Notes under the pieces: model-generated
The model's input: the letters and a program-made list of their open reading frames with translations, nothing else
Database searches by the model: none
What the model was told of the DNA's origin: nothing
Program-made: the position numbers and the translations under genes
Part shown: piece by piece, positions 30,640-44,500 of the stretch
Position numbering within the stretch: the stretch's first letter is position 1
How the letters are laid out: every line of letters starts with the position of its first letter
Origin: a virus
DNA: 55,957 bases
Direction: 5' to 3' (one strand)
IMG/VR virus record: IMGVR_UViG_3300008954_000067
Location: 1 to 55,957 of that record

Positions 30640-33600
30640 TTATTCCCCTATTAGTTCGGTAGATAGATTGAGCATTGATGGGTCAATTGGATCACGATTC
30701 CGAGGTACTCCATCATCAATAAATGGCATAGATGATGTGCAATAAGCATTAATATTTTGGGACCATGTTAGCTCAGGCTCCGTTGTTCCACCATCAGGAT
30801 CTAAGAACCTGCAAAGTACTGGTGAGGCTGATAATTGTGTCTTTTTATTCTCTTCACCAACCTTAAAATATCTTGTATCTTTGCGTTGTTCCATTAGATC
30901 CCTAAATTGACCGTAACGATCTGACCTGAATATCGAAGATGCATTTAACGGAAGGCCACTGATCAACCCATATTTCCAACCACGAATGTGGGGAACATAT
31001 CGCCAGGTACTGATTTGTGATAGCAGAGGCCCATGTCCCCACCCACGGCCGGCGCCGAAGTAAAACTTATAAGCATTACTTCTAACTTCCTCTGATTTTT
31101 CAAGGTATATGTTTCCGTCATTATCAGAAATAAACCCCTGAGCTCCGTAATACTGTGCATTGTATTCGGCTTCTGGCCAAGGATTAGGCATATCTTTTCC
31201 TGGCTCAAGTCCGTATCCAAAAATAGATCCCGTTACAAATAGTGTAGTAAATTTCTCCTCAACAGCGCTTGACCCGTATGTCCCCGCGGGGGCAATATCT
31301 TCGGTTAACTCAGCGGCATTAACCACTGACCATGTACTTTCATCACGGGTGAACAATTCTCGTTGCAGCCGACCATGGGCTCCCTCGAATGGGAAAGTAC
31401 TTAGCCACCCATCATCGATTGCAGGTGTGAGTTCTTTAGGATATGCATCGATACCTTGCTGTGTTACCTCAATCTTCCACTCAGCCTGAGGATTGTTGAC
31501 AGTATCGCCTCCGTCAGTATTGGGGCCGTCTCCGTTCTCACTGGCACCAGCACAACCAGGAGCTCCGCCAATTACTATATTTGAATTTGTGTCTTCTTGG
31601 CCTTCGACACCAGGAAAACTAGCATCTGGTGCTGAGCCATCTCTTGATGATGTTACTGTAAAGAACCCATCACCAGATTCATAATCTATAATAAACTGAG
31701 GGTATTCGGCTATCGCAGAGGCTGTTCTGGATGCAACTTCAGAACTATCAGCACCTATATTTACATCTTCTACTTTTATCAAAATACCAGATGGGTCTGA
31801 TGGTGCTACAGGAGGATACCCTATATCTCCACGGCCATCGATATCATACCACACATTATATGCAAGGTTTTCAGCATCATATATCGTAAACCAGCAACCC
31901 TCTATGCTAGTCTCTAACCCATCGGCCAGAGATGAATGATGATCAAGTGGTACGCTTTCAGGACCACATGTAATCTTGGTTACTTCTGGTACAATTGTCC
32001 CGCCGTCTGCTGGGCTTGGTTGCCCTACTACCATGTGGTACCCATATAGGCCGAGCAAGCTTTTTCCTCTACTCTGGTGATATGAAGGAAGGCTCGGTGT
32101 CATTGAGTCATAATATCGATCAGTTTCTGATGACATTTTCATATTTCTATAAAAGGAGCCTCGTTCTCCTGGGCCCGGCATAGGATTACCGGTCCATGGT
32201 AGTGAGCCACTTTGGGTAAATCTTGCCTGTACCTGGCGAGTTCGTTCATGATAAATTCTGCCCTGTACAAACTGATCACCTGGTTGCTCAACAATGACGT
32301 CGACTAACTCATCAAGAATAGTATTATCACTACCAGTTATTGCTAGTACTGTATGAGCAGCAATGTCAGTTATCTTTAGTTTCCCACCTTCTGCGTCGAA
32401 CCCTAGTCTTCTCCATGCAGGTATTTTAGATAAAGTTGTCCAACCAGCAGGTATACCTTCACCGGTCCACTCATCGGCTTGATCATCTATCCTTACCCTA
32501 GTTGAGGGATCTGACATTACTCTTTCTATTGCTAATGTCAATTCACCGGGTTCCAGTACCCTATCATCAAACATCGGTGATAACCACCATTGTACGGTAT
32601 CATAGTCCCATCGTTTGTCAACAACATATATTCCTCCGTCATATTTTTCATTAACGGTGCCACCGGTATCTGCGTATACGATGCCCCCCGTTGCACCAAG
32701 TGGATTACTACTAGCACCACCAGGATGATCCGGATCACTAACATATGACATATACTGGGTACCATGATCATTAAAGTAGAACCTGAACGTAAACTCTTCA
32801 TCAAATGGTTTTTCTTCTGTTGCACCTACATCATTATCACCCCAGTTAGCTTCTGGATCAATATTCGGAAAGACCTTGATGTCTACATAGCTGGCGCACT
32901 GGACTGGGGAACTGATTACGTCGAACGATGCATGGTTTGTTATCTTAGATGGATCCCTGCCACCGATAATTGCACCTGATATCGCAGAGACTTCTTCAAA
33001 TGATGTAAAGTTTAAGCCATTATTTGGCCAGCCGGGCTCACATTCTGATGTCTCATCATATGCAATAGACCACCCACCTGCTGTTATCTGGATATATTCC
33101 CAAGGTTCTGCTTCAAAAAGCTCACTGGCAAGAGGCAGCTTAACATCTGCTTGACCAGGATTATTGGGATCCCATGATGTGGGAACACTGTAACTGCCTA
33201 TATCGCATGCACCAATTGTTGTTTTGAATGCTATTGACCACTCTGATGATAGAAACACGATCGGCTTATTTGCATGGGCCCCGCCGTACCATGATTCGAA
33301 TACAACTGAGTTCTTTATACCAAATTCATCCTCTATAATCTTTACATCATAACAAAATACAGTGCTGGGGCGAGGGTTTGATGCTCCACTCCCAGAAACA
33401 CTACCTGATGTTGGAACACCCCAGTTATCACTAGGTGCAGGAGGCGACGCATCAGCATTGTCCGCGTCAACAATACTATAATGTGGAAAAATATCCGTAA
33501 TAGGCTCATTATATGGTATGCCACTACTCCAAATACTGGTGCTTGATAGTTTCCCCAACTCGCCGTTTGGGTCACCATCGGAGGTTATTCTCACACCGGC

Positions 33601-36600
33601 AAAATGAATATAATCACTATCCCATTCTGGAATGCCTCTGCAAGCAGTATTATTATAACTGATGACTGCATTATAGAGAGCTTGAGCCTGTCTCTCTGAG
33701 CTATATTTTACTAGTTTATTATTATCCCATTCATCTTTATCAATACACGCACCGATTGGAACAAATATATATTGGACGCCATTATCAGGGGATGCTAAGT
33801 AACGACCGGTAAATGGCATTGCATCTTGTGGACCGGGATTTGGTGAGGTCCATGCATATGGAACTGCCCATGTTGATGAATAAAACTGGTTTTCAGAACC
33901 TTCCCAATCATCATTATCCCAACTTGCCGCTGGGCTTTTACAGATCATTGAATCTGGTTCAATATAGTCATCTGTCAACACAATAATAAAGACACTATTT
34001 AGAGCACCATCACCAGGTTCTCCTGAACTACAAAAACTGTTTTCCGGAGCGGTACTTGGGTTTGGTATTAATAATATCGGCCAACCACCGGAGTCTTTTC
34101 CAAAACGAATCCTTCCAGTCTCCGTGGCACCGTTTGACCACCTGGTTGTTTCCTTAGTACAATTAAAATCATGAATTGACTTAATTGGCCGACAATACGC
34201 TCCAGTAGTATTCCAATCACCGTCTAGGCCGCCGGCGGCTGTTTCACCGGTAGTGGCCATTATCTGTGGAAGGCCGAGGCCGAACTCAGAATCTGTGGCA
34301 TCTTTTCCACCGGTGAACTTTATTGCAAATGTCGCAAAATCGCCTGTATATTGTGACTCTGACGGTTCACCACCATATGATCTTGGCCAGGAGCCATCAG
34401 AAAACCCGGCTGCGCCAGAAGTTGCACCAGGCCCTTCGGCACCAGAATGCCCTATATAATATCCTACAGATGCACTAGTATGTTCACCAGTCGGCCCAGG
34501 TGGATATATGCTCCCTATCTCATCCATCCTACTATAGTCTTCGCCACCTGTAACTCTAACTCTTGGGCCTGGCATTACTGCATCATAACGAATCTGAAAG
34601 TCACCTGTTCGATAGTTTACATTTCCGCCCCTGACTTTATTGCTACTTGATGCAATCTGACCAGGGTTATTTGGATTATTGGTAGCTGACATATCAAATT
34701 CGCCACCTGTGGTGAGATCTATGCCTGGGCTAAAGCCACATTCTGGTGAACCGGCGCCGCCTTCAGCTCGGATCCTTAACTCGTCCATGTATGCAATACT
34801 TGAATTTTCTGGAGACCCGGCAATAACTCGTTGGGCACTATGAACTGGGTTTAGCGGTAATACCCATGCACTGGCTCCCGGCTTATTAGAAAATAATCCT
34901 GTGGCCCCAGTTACTGACCCGTGATAAAATTCCCTATTTGAAGTGCTATCAAGAACTGCCTCTTTAATTTTCACGCCGAGAATAGCATGATGATCATAGG
35001 TGGGGCCATCGCCGGCGGTTTGTGCTAGTCGGATGTAATACGGGCTTCCTGGACTCGGGATTGCAATTGAAGAAACCCTAAAGGGATGGCCACCCTCTGG
35101 CTTCAGGAGTTGAAGTACATTAACTGTCTCCCAAACTGTAGAGCTATCACTAGGATTGCCCGTCGTTTGCTGAACCATTATTTCTTCGCCAATATCAGGC
35201 CTTTCCAGCTCAACACCGGTGAAGACACCGGAGGTCATAGAATTCAATTCCCACTTATTGGAACTAGACAGGCCTGAGGACCAATGGATCGTCATAGCTA
35301 TACTAGAGTTTAGTTCTTTAAGATATGTGAGATGTGCTGGGTCGGCTTCGGTGGGGTCACTTCGGCCAAGCTTTAGTATTGCTGTAGCACCTACAAACTC
35401 TGGATCAACTATATCAGCCGAGTAGCCTTGAGGGTGATCGGGGTAATCAGTATAATGTGTTTCAATTGTACTTTCATTATTTGTTATCCAGTCCGCAAAA
35501 ATACCAGCATCATTAGGGGTTCCAGGACCGATATGGGCCGTGGGATATCCTGTAGAAAACTTTAATACCAGGGATGGGTGTGATAATTCACCAACCCAAT
35601 CTTCTTCTGTCATCGTATTGGTACCAGAAGCACCTTTGATATGTGGCTCAATATAAAGACTGTTTCTTGTCTCCCTTGCATCAAAGCCCGAAACATTTTT
35701 GTATGGATTAAAGACCAACGTTGATGTTGACTTATATGGGCCGAACGAAAATATATCACCCCCGTATAATTCATCCCGCATCGTACCGGCCAAGTTCCCG
35801 ATCTCGTCAGTATCAAACTGATCTACTGTTGGATTATCATAATGCAGTGCCTCGTGTAGCGCGTCTGACGTCAGCGGTTGGTTCAACGGCTCATGGTACT
35901 CTTTATCGTCTCTTATAAGAGAACCATATAATGTCAGCTTAAATGGTATCGTATTTGTTGCAGATGCACCTGGGGCTAAGGTAAGGTGTGGACCTTGATA
36001 TGGAGAAATCCCATATTCATCTTGGTCGACTGTTCTTCTTGCCCAATAAGGCTGCATTGATTGACAACCTATTACTAGTTTGTCTCCAGGAAGTAAAATA
36101 TAAGGACTGTTCTCTCGGCCGGGCTCCATAAGTTGTAGAGTCGAGGAGTTAGTTGAGCCACCCCCGCCTCCGCCATAAGCATCGCCTGTCTCTTTTTCTG
36201 TCCCAATCGGAGCCGACCCAGGAACTGTAGAGTTTAGACCTCGTTGTGAACGAATACTGTCACTAATTCCTGACCTTGTTCCAGGATGGTCGGTCTTAAA
36301 AAAGATCTTGCCCATGGAGGTAACGGACGTGGCACCTGCATAGTCGTATGCATCTATAAGGTATGCAGAACCCTCAGAGTGTTTGATCGGCACTTTACAT
36401 GTGCCCTCCATTACAAAACTACCGGATGTTGCTATTGATACACCATCTGCACCTGTGTGTGGGTCTCCGTCTACCTTGGTACCTTCTACTGTTATTTCAC
36501 GCTCAAGACCTTCATCTAAAATCTTCTGTATGTCTTCATGGGCATCGTTAATGCCTTTATACGTTGTGACTTGTCCGTATGTTATTAGCTCACGAGAGGA

Positions 36601-39600
36601 GTTAACTGTAATAGTTGTAGGGAACCAAGCTGTCACACCACCACCTGATTCTGTTGTTCCCATGAGCTTTTCTGATGTAGAATCGTTTAGATTATTAGAG
36701 AATGGCGTTGCATTATCGGGCTCGCAACTAAGACCTGAAGCCCCTGTATATATCCCCTGTAGTTTTGTACAAATATAAATTTGATTATTACACCACCCCG
36801 GGGCGTTATCCTGATCACAGCTCTCTACTGATTGTGTTGTAAAGATTCCCTCTAATTTAGAATATGTGCTGAATGCGTTATTGACAAAGCCCTCTGCATT
36901 ATCTTCTTCACAATCATTCGGGTTTGTTGTTAGGCATACGTTGGTATCCCAACATACGCCTAGATCACCGTCATATATTGTAAATTGTACGATATCACCG
37001 GCTGTAGGGTACCCTGCTGGGGATGACCCATCGTCTGCCCAGACTGGTATAGTCTCAGCACCACCCGAGATATTATCCAGGTATCCGCAATACACCCGGG
37101 TACCATTATTTTGTATTTTGTATGCGCCTATTGTGTCTTGGCCATCTACTAAAGCACGAGTTCCGCCAGTTGCAGTGGGTACCTCTATAGAGTTAAAGAA
37201 GTGAAAGTGTTGTAGGGTTGTGTTATCCACCCCCCCGAATGTTGGGCCGATGCAAGAATTTCCGCCACACTGCTGTGATGAAGTATATGATCCATCACTT
37301 GTCATAATGCATACATTAGTGTCCCAGCATTTCCCAGCGATGCTATCATATATTGCAAATCTTGGAATTTCACCTTGAGTAAACCAGTCATCATGACCAT
37401 TACCACCATCATCACCCATGGTGACGATCATGTCATTTCCAAGGTTAAATGTGTCATATACTGAGGTGTACACCCGGGTTGTTGTGGTGAGTTGCTTATA
37501 GCTAGCGATAGCATCACCAAGGACTGGTGATCTATATTGTCCTGGATTTTGAATATCTGGTATCTCTATACCGTCAGGAAATAGATAAAAACATTGTTGT
37601 GAAGACTGATCCGGACTATTAAATGCTGGGCCATCACAAGAATAGCTTCCGTCGGGAGGTGCCCTACAAACATCTGTGTCCCAACAGGTGTTTAGTTGAG
37701 AATCATAAATAGTAAAATGAGGAATATCACCGGGCGAGAAAAAATTATTAGTTTCAGGAAGAAATTGAGAATCATAACCCATCGCAGGAATAGGATTGTT
37801 CATCATATTTCCGAAATCCCAAGCGTTACCTAGGGATGAGTTAGGAAAATATGATGTGTATACCCTTGTACCATCATTAAGCAGATTGTAACAACCAACA
37901 GTATCACCAGCTACTGGACTGCGGAATCCTCCATTACCATCTGGTATTTCGATTGCTGGAAAATAATAAAATGCCTGGTACATTGACTGTTCATAGTTGA
38001 ATTCTGGGTCACATAAAAAGCTATCGTCATCCGAATCTACCCATTTTGCAACACTGGGAAGGTATAACGTTTCTCCATCCTCCCAAGTGCTGGAACCGGC
38101 ATCATAAACTGTTGTTGACCAATTTAGCTCACCATGATAAGGACGTTGGTTCATTAAAAAGAAGCTTTGGATCATGGCCTTATTATTATAATTGCCCTGA
38201 TCGTTTTCTCTGCCAATGCCTGTATCATTATTACTATACATACAGGCGCGATTTCTCCACTCGCTTCCTTCTACAGCAGCTATATCAAGCTCTAATGTAA
38301 ACTTTTCTAAAACGAATGGATGCGTGATGTAATCAGATAATGCTATCGTTTGGCCGTCTTTGGCCTCAAACTTGGGATGCATGGGAAAACCAAAGTTATT
38401 GATGGGGCGACAAGACATTATCGATCCAGATTCAAGCATTTCAATGCCGCGGCTGAATCCTATACATGCATCATCAAAAAATGCTTGATGATATTCCCTC
38501 GGAGTACCATGGCCTGTCCCACCTACGTTTAGGCCTGGGCCCACTTTTTCCCATACGCGTGTATCACTATTGTAATATGCCATGTTATGAAAGAGATACC
38601 CAGGGTCACCTGTGGGTCCTGGAAGTATGGATTTATCATAGCCAATCGTTGTAGGGGCAACCACAGGCATATCAATTACAATCTGTGTCTTACTACGCAG
38701 TGGGCTTCCAAAGCCCTCTATCTCAGATGGTGATGATCCTTCGTCATAGAACTCGTTATCGTTATCTATATTGACTCGGTCATCTCTAAAGAAGCCAAGA
38801 TCTTCACCTGGTGTAAATGTTATCCCTACGTCAGCAACACCCCTCTGCGTTACAGCAGGAGCGACTAGATCAGAAGGTAGGTTCGGCGTTGCAATATTCT
38901 GCATCGTCCAACGAGCTAATGGATCATCTGGGCCATGGCCCTCATTGCCAGCATCATTATGACCGGCATATTGACCATGTAGAAGATTCGGATACCTGGC
39001 AACATAATCGCTACCACCTGAAAATGACCCGTTGATATACCTTCTTGGGCCGGTCGAGGGGGCATCAGAATTTGAAACTGTGATTAATGCACCAGTTTGC
39101 CTGGGTGGCCGATGCCGAAGATCTATTGTAATGGGATGACTAAATGAACCTGGTACCTGTTGCCGTAATGTTACTTTACCCTTGTTATATTTTGCAGAAA
39201 TGCATAGGCTGCTGTCATTAACAGCCTTTGTAAATACTGCAGCTACTTTTTCAGGGGCACGCTTTCTTCCGATGTTTACTTCAATATTTCCTGAAGTAAG
39301 TTTCGTACCTCTTTGAAACTCAAACGTCCCGGTTTGAGTCTGCCCTGAGCCATCTGTCGCATTTAATGTTATCGTTGCTTCATCTCTAATACGGCCGGGT
39401 AAGAATTCTATCTCAGCGGTATCATATGAGTCCCTAAATATAACCGTATTGGTGTCATTAAAGTTAATCGTGTGGGCCCCGGAGCGACCACCTGGATTAG
39501 TCCTTTGGATACTAGGATATGAACCTGTCGCCGCATCCCTGGCCCTGATAATGGTACGTGGTGGGTTGTTTAGGAAGCCTGACATTAGTTGACGGTATTT

Positions 39601-40467
39601 AGAAGAAATGCCCCCTGCATAAACATCTGATATATTTTCTTGGGTTAATACCCTGTCCCATATTGCTAGCTCTGTTATTGCATCATTATAGAAATCAGTA
39701 AGTGGAGTTCCTCCAGCATCAAGATCAAGGCCTACAGTGATCACATCAGTTGACTTAATCGACCATAGGTCTGAGAGTGGTGGGCTTGTGTCAACTAGTA
39801 TACCGTCGACGTACAATTTCCATACCTGGGATCCCTCATCGACGCCGGGATCAAAGATGGCAGGTGGGGTATATTCACATGTAGCAACTATATGATGAAA
39901 CTTGCCATCGTTATAGGTATCAGCTGCACTTCTTACAGCCACACTACTCCAGGGTGTAAAGTTCGTCACCAATACACGAATTTCATTATCATTGACGTAT
40001 ACCCAAGATCGGTTTGGTGTATAATCATCATCAATTATAGAAATGATGACTTCTGGATTACTAGCCGTATTATCAGATAACTTCGCCCAACATGATATAG
40101 AATAGCTGCTGTTGGTTATCCCTAATGCTCCTGCAGTGCCTAATTCAACATAATCACCCTCATATGCAGTATATTGGGTAAACTTCGCTGCATGTGATGT
40201 CTCACTTAAAAATGGAGGGGACCATGGTATAAATGATGGTGTTCCAGAGGTAGGGGTAACAAGGCTGTTGTTATAGGTGCCATGTCTGTTGTTACCAGAA
40301 CTATCTTTTGCTATCGAAACCCCAGGGACAACAGGGATATTCTCATTAAGACGCCAGTAACCTTTAAGGCCTTGGCTTGTATTATAAGGGTCACCGTATC
40401 CGAAGCTGCCAGGTGCAGCGGTGCCACCAACTATAAATACCCTAGATGTCTTTTTAACGACTGGCAT
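30640..40467 (-). CDS. Giant repeat-containing tail adhesin with LamG domain
   Basis: A 3275-residue protein, the largest gene here (9.8 kb without a stop). Residues about 34-285 are a LamG fold ([53 protein letters not shown]). Residues 833-1178 hold three copies of a roughly 101-residue unit ending CWDTxVC; residues 1186-1271 hold three copies of a 31-residue Cys-x2-DNA repeat. The rest is Gly/Asn/Ser/Pro-rich beta sequence with many aromatic residues and no membrane segment or enzyme motif that I recognise. Its ATG overlaps the upstream stop (TAATG). Known: proteins of this size and make-up in tail clusters are long fibres or adhesins. It should be the main host-contact protein. Confidence 0.85.
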   Translation of the reverse strand: MPVVKKTSRVFIVGGTAAPGSFGYGDPYNTSQGLKGYWRLNENIPVVPGVSIAKDSSGNNRHGTYNNSLVTPTSGTPSFIPWSPPFLSETSHAAKFTQYTAYEGDYVELGTAGALGITNSSYSISCWAKLSDNTASNPEVIISIIDDDYTPNRSWVYVNDNEIRVLVTNFTPWSSVAVRSAADTYNDGKFHHIVATCEYTPPAIFDPGVDEGSQVWKLYVDGILVDTSPPLSDLWSIKSTDVITVGLDLDAGGTPLTDFYNDAITELAIWDRVLTQENISDVYAGGISSKYRQLMSGFLNNPPRTIIRARDAATGSYPSIQRTNPGGRSGAHTINFNDTNTVIFRDSYDTAEIEFLPGRIRDEATITLNATDGSGQTQTGTFEFQRGTKLTSGNIEVNIGRKRAPEKVAAVFTKAVNDSSLCISAKYNKGKVTLRQQVPGSFSHPITIDLRHRPPRQTGALITVSNSDAPSTGPRRYINGSFSGGSDYVARYPNLLHGQYAGHNDAGNEGHGPDDPLARWTMQNIATPNLPSDLVAPAVTQRGVADVGITFTPGEDLGFFRDDRVNIDNDNEFYDEGSSPSEIEGFGSPLRSKTQIVIDMPVVAPTTIGYDKSILPGPTGDPGYLFHNMAYYNSDTRVWEKVGPGLNVGGTGHGTPREYHQAFFDDACIGFSRGIEMLESGSIMSCRPINNFGFPMHPKFEAKDGQTIALSDYITHPFVLEKFTLELDIAAVEGSEWRNRACMYSNNDTGIGRENDQGNYNNKAMIQSFFLMNQRPYHGELNWSTTVYDAGSSTWEDGETLYLPSVAKWVDSDDDSFLCDPEFNYEQSMYQAFYYFPAIEIPDGNGGFRSPVAGDTVGCYNLLNDGTRVYTSYFPNSSLGNAWDFGNMMNNPIPAMGYDSQFLPETNNFFSPGDIPHFTIYDSQLNTCWDTDVCRAPPDGSYSCDGPAFNSPDQSSQQCFYLFPDGIEIPDIQNPGQYRSPVLGDAIASYKQLTTTTRVYTSVYDTFNLGNDMIVTMGDDGGNGHDDWFTQGEIPRFAIYDSIAGKCWDTNVCIMTSDGSYTSSQQCGGNSCIGPTFGGVDNTTLQHFHFFNSIEVPTATGGTRALVDGQDTIGAYKIQNNGTRVYCGYLDNISGGAETIPVWADDGSSPAGYPTAGDIVQFTIYDGDLGVCWDTNVCLTTNPNDCEEDNAEGFVNNAFSTYSKLEGIFTTQSVESCDQDNAPGWCNNQIYICTKLQGIYTGASGLSCEPDNATPFSNNLNDSTSEKLMGTTESGGGVTAWFPTTITVNSSRELITYGQVTTYKGINDAHEDIQKILDEGLEREITVEGTKVDGDPHTGADGVSIATSGSFVMEGTCKVPIKHSEGSAYLIDAYDYAGATSVTSMGKIFFKTDHPGTRSGISDSIRSQRGLNSTVPGSAPIGTEKETGDAYGGGGGGSTNSSTLQLMEPGRENSPYILLPGDKLVIGCQSMQPYWARRTVDQDEYGISPYQGPHLTLAPGASATNTIPFKLTLYGSLIRDDKEYHEPLNQPLTSDALHEALHYDNPTVDQFDTDEIGNLAGTMRDELYGGDIFSFGPYKSTSTLVFNPYKNVSGFDARETRNSLYIEPHIKGASGTNTMTEEDWVGELSHPSLVLKFSTGYPTAHIGPGTPNDAGIFADWITNNESTIETHYTDYPDHPQGYSADIVDPEFVGATAILKLGRSDPTEADPAHLTYLKELNSSIAMTIHWSSGLSSSNKWELNSMTSGVFTGVELERPDIGEEIMVQQTTGNPSDSSTVWETVNVLQLLKPEGGHPFRVSSIAIPSPGSPYYIRLAQTAGDGPTYDHHAILGVKIKEAVLDSTSNREFYHGSVTGATGLFSNKPGASAWVLPLNPVHSAQRVIAGSPENSSIAYMDELRIRAEGGAGSPECGFSPGIDLTTGGEFDMSATNNPNNPGQIASSSNKVRGGNVNYRTGDFQIRYDAVMPGPRVRVTGGEDYSRMDEIGSIYPPGPTGEHTSASVGYYIGHSGAEGPGATSGAAGFSDGSWPRSYGGEPSESQYTGDFATFAIKFTGGKDATDSEFGLGLPQIMATTGETAAGGLDGDWNTTGAYCRPIKSIHDFNCTKETTRWSNGATETGRIRFGKDSGGWPILLIPNPSTAPENSFCSSGEPGDGALNSVFIIVLTDDYIEPDSMICKSPAASWDNDDWEGSENQFYSSTWAVPYAWTSPNPGPQDAMPFTGRYLASPDNGVQYIFVPIGACIDKDEWDNNKLVKYSSERQAQALYNAVISYNNTACRGIPEWDSDYIHFAGVRITSDGDPNGELGKLSSTSIWSSGIPYNEPITDIFPHYSIVDADNADASPPAPSDNWGVPTSGSVSGSGASNPRPSTVFCYDVKIIEDEFGIKNSVVFESWYGGAHANKPIVFLSSEWSIAFKTTIGACDIGSYSVPTSWDPNNPGQADVKLPLASELFEAEPWEYIQITAGGWSIAYDETSECEPGWPNNGLNFTSFEEVSAISGAIIGGRDPSKITNHASFDVISSPVQCASYVDIKVFPNIDPEANWGDNDVGATEEKPFDEEFTFRFYFNDHGTQYMSYVSDPDHPGGASSNPLGATGGIVYADTGGTVNEKYDGGIYVVDKRWDYDTVQWWLSPMFDDRVLEPGELTLAIERVMSDPSTRVRIDDQADEWTGEGIPAGWTTLSKIPAWRRLGFDAEGGKLKITDIAAHTVLAITGSDNTILDELVDVIVEQPGDQFVQGRIYHERTRQVQARFTQSGSLPWTGNPMPGPGERGSFYRNMKMSSETDRYYDSMTPSLPSYHQSRGKSLLGLYGYHMVVGQPSPADGGTIVPEVTKITCGPESVPLDHHSSLADGLETSIEGCWFTIYDAENLAYNVWYDIDGRGDIGYPPVAPSDPSGILIKVEDVNIGADSSEVASRTASAIAEYPQFIIDYESGDGFFTVTSSRDGSAPDASFPGVEGQEDTNSNIVIGGAPGCAGASENGDGPNTDGGDTVNNPQAEWKIEVTQQGIDAYPKELTPAIDDGWLSTFPFEGAHGRLQRELFTRDESTWSVVNAAELTEDIAPAGTYGSSAVEEKFTTLFVTGSIFGYGLEPGKDMPNPWPEAEYNAQYYGAQGFISDNDGNIYLEKSEEVRSNAYKFYFGAGRGWGHGPLLSQISTWRYVPHIRGWKYGLISGLPLNASSIFRSDRYGQFRDLMEQRKDTRYFKVGEENKKTQLSASPVLCRFLDPDGGTTEPELTWSQNINAYCTSSMPFIDDGVPRNRDPIDPSMLNLSTELIGE
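36655..36912 (-). repeat. Three tandem 31-residue Cys/DNA-motif repeats in the giant adhesin
   Basis: Immediately after the longer repeats, residues 1186-1271 contain [28 protein letters not shown] and [14 protein letters not shown] at 31-residue intervals. The common frame is C-x2-DNA-x-x-(F/W)-x-NN, then KL-x-GI(F/Y)T in the first two copies and KLMGT in the third. The acidic start resembles a calcium-binding turn, but that is only a resemblance. Confidence 0.8.
36934..37971 (-). repeat. Three tandem ~101-residue protein repeats in the giant adhesin
   Basis: Coding repeats at residues about 833-934, 953-1053 and 1078-1178 of the adhesin. Each runs from an aromatic F-x-FP/F-x-FF start through IE(I/V)P, a GD-x-(I/V)-x-x-Y segment and TRVY, to a GDI(P/V)-x-F-x-IYD segment and a final CWDT(D/N)VC. 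Linkers of about 20 residues separate them. Two conserved Cys in the last motif suggest a disulfide or metal site in each unit. Divergence at DNA level means the repeats are old. Confidence 0.85.
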
Positions 40468-41519
40468 TACTTAAGTAACCCCCCGAACGCCAGCGAATCA
40501 GTGCCCAGCTCATTGTTGTTGAATGTGAACCCAGCACCTGACGATTTGTGGTGGCGTGATAAAAGATCTTCGTTAGAGTGGCTGGAGACAAATCCTGTCG
40601 TGCCATCTAGTCTAGTATACTCATATTTTGACATCATCTCTAGCGCTAACTTCATTCCGCCCGGATCTAATGGGTCTAATCCAGGTGAAAGGGGTTCATT
40701 AATATGTAGGCCGGCTCGAAATTCTTCTGTATCTGAAGACTCTACAAAGGGATTTATTACTGACTCTGCCTGGGTAAGGTAGCCAGGATAAACTGGGCCA
40801 ATTCTCTCGACTAATTTATCTTCATCGTCTAATAGCATCAGGTGAGCACCAAAGTTCTCGATACCGTCTTCATAATAATCAAATGAAGATTGCTCATTAT
40901 CAATAAATTGGACTATTGGTATTGCTTTTAGTCTGGAACACTCACTGGCATCAGACATTATGCTGGCTCTGATGTCATGGGCAAAAAATGGTAACTCTGG
41001 GCTTAGCCTTGACGCGCGCGATCTCAAAGTGAATGGCTCAATGACTCCGTCAAACTGGTCCGGGTCTTTCATGGATGCGTTTGCTAAAACTAGCGGGTAC
41101 ATTAACGTACTATTATCATCTTGAAGATATATTACTGGATTAAATTTTTGAAAATCCTCAAACGGCTCTTCGTCCTTAAAAACCTTCGGCTGTCCAAAAT
41201 CCCTACGTTCTGCCTCATGATTCGGCACCATGATGATTCTTTCACCAGCATCTGTAATGGGTACGGAAGATACTGCTACACCAGCCAAGGCTTTTGCAGT
41301 CGGCGTTACCATTGAGTCGTTAAATAGTGCGTTAGACTCTATGTCACGAAATCCTGTCTCTGGGGTCCCTACAATTCGCTTATAGTTCGACCCAGCAGAC
41401 ATGCGAGGCAATAGCCCTGTTGCTTGTTGCTCAAGAGTAGTAACACTAACACCCTGGCGGAATGCATCAAACAGTGTTGAGTCATCAGAACCAGTCAGCG
41501 GCGTCATTGTAGATGCCAT
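40467..41519 (-). CDS. Structural protein between wedge protein and adhesin, unknown
   Basis: A 350-residue product I do not recognise. It begins STMTPLTGSDDSTLFDAF, has a polar, mixed alpha/beta make-up, a patch GERIIMVPNHEAERRDFG near 90-107, and ends in a Ser/His-rich stretch SSHSNEDLLSRHHKSSGAG then FNNNELGTDSLAFGGLL. No membrane segment, signal or catalytic motif. It begins one base after the gp7-like gene and its stop overlaps the adhesin ATG, so it is probably expressed with both. By position it corresponds to the slot of T4 gp8, a 334-residue wedge protein, but no sequence similarity can be claimed. It could alternatively connect the adhesin to the baseplate. Confidence 0.65.
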   Translation of the reverse strand: MASTMTPLTGSDDSTLFDAFRQGVSVTTLEQQATGLLPRMSAGSNYKRIVGTPETGFRDIESNALFNDSMVTPTAKALAGVAVSSVPITDAGERIIMVPNHEAERRDFGQPKVFKDEEPFEDFQKFNPVIYLQDDNSTLMYPLVLANASMKDPDQFDGVIEPFTLRSRASRLSPELPFFAHDIRASIMSDASECSRLKAIPIVQFIDNEQSSFDYYEDGIENFGAHLMLLDDEDKLVERIGPVYPGYLTQAESVINPFVESSDTEEFRAGLHINEPLSPGLDPLDPGGMKLALEMMSKYEYTRLDGTTGFVSSHSNEDLLSRHHKSSGAGFTFNNNELGTDSLAFGGLLK

Positions 41520-41520
41520 G

Positions 41521-44500
41521 TTACATTCTCCTCAGCTGTGCAATAAACTGTTGCAAAAGAATTGTTCCTTTTAGTCCATGACGATTGTTTTCGCCCAAAT
41601 AAACATCTTCATAACTGTACCCTAATTTTGCCCGTTCCAACATGTGCGACTCTATAACAAAGTTCAAACCCATAAATTTTGTTTTTCTTGGGATTATTTC
41701 CTCTATTATCATACCAATTGAATTATCAAACCACTTAAAGAAGTCAAAAAACGCCTTTGTTTGTATTCTATCTGTTAATCTATTGAAATAAACCTCACGT
41801 AGGCGTTGAAGGTCTGGGTATTCTGTAGCAAATACAAGCTCAGGAGCACCCAAGGCATTATCCAGCGCTTCGAGAGTTGCGAATATCTTTACAATATCTT
41901 CATTTAATGCTTGGACGGATGACATATCAATACTAAACCGAGTGTCATCCTGTGGTTTTTCACTTGGCAAGATTTCATAGACGGGGCCGACTTCTCCGCC
42001 GAGCTCTTCGATATTATTATAATGTTGAAAACTTCTTACCCTAATCTTATTATCAACCGAGTGCTCATCAAACTTGGGGTCGATCATACCAAAGTCAAAA
42101 CGCTCTGGTTTTATAGGTGTAGATTCTGGCTCAAACCCAGATCCTGACATATGGAAAAATGAACCAGAGTTGAATGTGTACGTCTCATCTGGCGTCCCCT
42201 CTAGATCCATGCCACCCCAGGGCGCTCCCATAACATTTGACCCACTTGGAATCTCAGCTTGGGAAAAATCAAACATTGTGATATTTCCAACATCATCTGT
42301 GCTTGTTTCTACCTGATCTGTAGATACATCTAATCTGATTCTCTCAAATGAACCTGTTGCAGTTGTTACAAAGTTAAAATTTGTAAGAGGGTCCTTGACA
42401 CCCATAGAGCCGAAGTTTCGTAAGTGTTCTTTTCGTTCATCTTCCTCTAATGCTTTAGACCAGAACCTAATTTGTGCAATGCGGCCAGAGAAGTCCGTTG
42501 TTCTGGCATGAGACTCTGGAACTTTTAATTCTGAGTTTAATGCAAGGTCAGAAGCTAGGCCAGATAATGCTTGTTTACCAACAGCTATAAATGAACCTGA
42601 TGTATTTAGTCCTGTTAGCCCAGAGCCAGCCTGAACATCAACCTGTGACCATACCATATCATGTGATGGATCCATTGTTTCTTCAAATAGCGATGATGTA
42701 GAATACCACTCTATAATGTCACCCCTAAACTGTCGGCCGGCTGATAGAAAGTAGGATGAAGATACTACAGAATCAAATTCGTCATTCCTTACCCTGCCAA
42801 AAGATACATGCCAAACATTTCCATCATAGATGGGAACATCTTTTAGCTGTACTTTTAGATACTCATCATCCTCATCATACCCGGGTCGAGTGAATAACGT
42901 AAGGGTTGACTCTTTCCCCCCGATAGGACCATAGTCTGCAACGAGGTTTGCTATGACAGCGGTACCATCATAAAATGCTGGTTCAGAAGGTTCTGAGCCA
43001 GTCGCCTGGAGCCTGGCTAGACTTTGTACAAACATCCTATTTGATAGATCAATATCGTCCCCAATCTTATCATAAGAAACATTTTCAAACTTATATAGGC
43101 CTTCGTAGGTCCATGACCCAGATGTGAATAGGCCGTCGCTGGGCTCGTCAGATACACCATGATATCCGTACGGCCCTGCATTTGGCGGGGTCGGAGTAGC
43201 TACAAATGTGCCGGCTGGTTCAGGATATCCAACCTCAATACGAGAACCTGATAAAAATGGAGATATGATAAATGGACTGTATCCATCTAGTCTTGACGAA
43301 AAGTCTAGCATGGTTGATACTTCGGTTTTTACACGGTGGTTATCTGTAAGGTCTCTTGTTCTAGACCCTCCATACTCACGAAATCTAAAGTATGCATCCG
43401 GGTTGATACCCATAGAACGAATCAAGGCCTTGACACCATGCAGTGTACCTTTTGACCTAACAATCTCACCCAGGTTTGTAAGAATTAATCTCCAAATACC
43501 ATTTTGTACTTGTTGAAGTGTCCCATCACTTATTGCCATATCTGCATTTAGGTTTGTGCCTTCTAAGAGTTGCTCAATGCTAGCATTGCTAAATGGGTTT
43601 GGCAATTCGAACCCATGATGATTTGCAAGGAATGGCAAGAATTGATCTGCAACCACATCACTTGAGTCATAGTCTACATGTAGCAAGTTAGATGCTTGAT
43701 CAATGAACATTTTCATCTCATCAAAATATCTAGCCCATGTAAATAATAGGCCAGCCATTATTTGGGGTTGGCCCATAAGTCCGGCTCCAGGAACAGCATC
43801 AGAACCGTAATAGTCATATGGGTCCCTTATGTTACCATCCTCAACCTCAAACCCCTCATGAAATTGAGCCTCGAGTAAATAGTGCTTTGGAACCAGCTTG
43901 GTTATCATATTGGGATTATTGACGTCGTAACTTAATGCCTCGGCAAGGAGTGAGGAGTTTAAGTCAATTACTCCTTGATGAGATGGAAATAAAACTGGTG
44001 ATGTATTCTCATATTCAAGTGTTACGGGGAGAGGTATGTCATCTCCAGGGCGAACCAGTATTCTAGGTACATCTCTTAAAATAGGATCAAAGTTTGAAAC
44101 TTTTGCATGAAGAGAATTTCCTGATGAATCTAGTACTACATCATTTGATTCATAATCTCCGTCTGGCTCATTAAACTTAAAATAGAGCTTTAGATTATTT
44201 TCTTCTGGTGTAAATAAAGCCCTATCCTTATTTTTCTTTAATTGGGTTTCGTTAACGGGCCCATGCCATACTCTAAACTCATCAATTGTGCCTGATAATG
44301 TTTGCACAGGATCTATTATCATATCTATCGTTTCATGCCTTGATCCGGTGCCTATTAGTAAATGTGCAGGCTTGAATACAATCGACTTCATATTGAATGT
44401 ATCTGACGATGCTGCTTGAACCCCATCAACAAATAGCTTTGCTTTGTGGCTGCTAAATGTTCTATCAAACATCGCACATACATGGTTAAACTTATCTTTT

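Noticed and set aside
40282-40782. 166-codon plus-strand open frame across a gene junction
   Set aside because: Antisense to the adhesin start and the 350-residue gene end, both of which are well supported; composition shows no domain.
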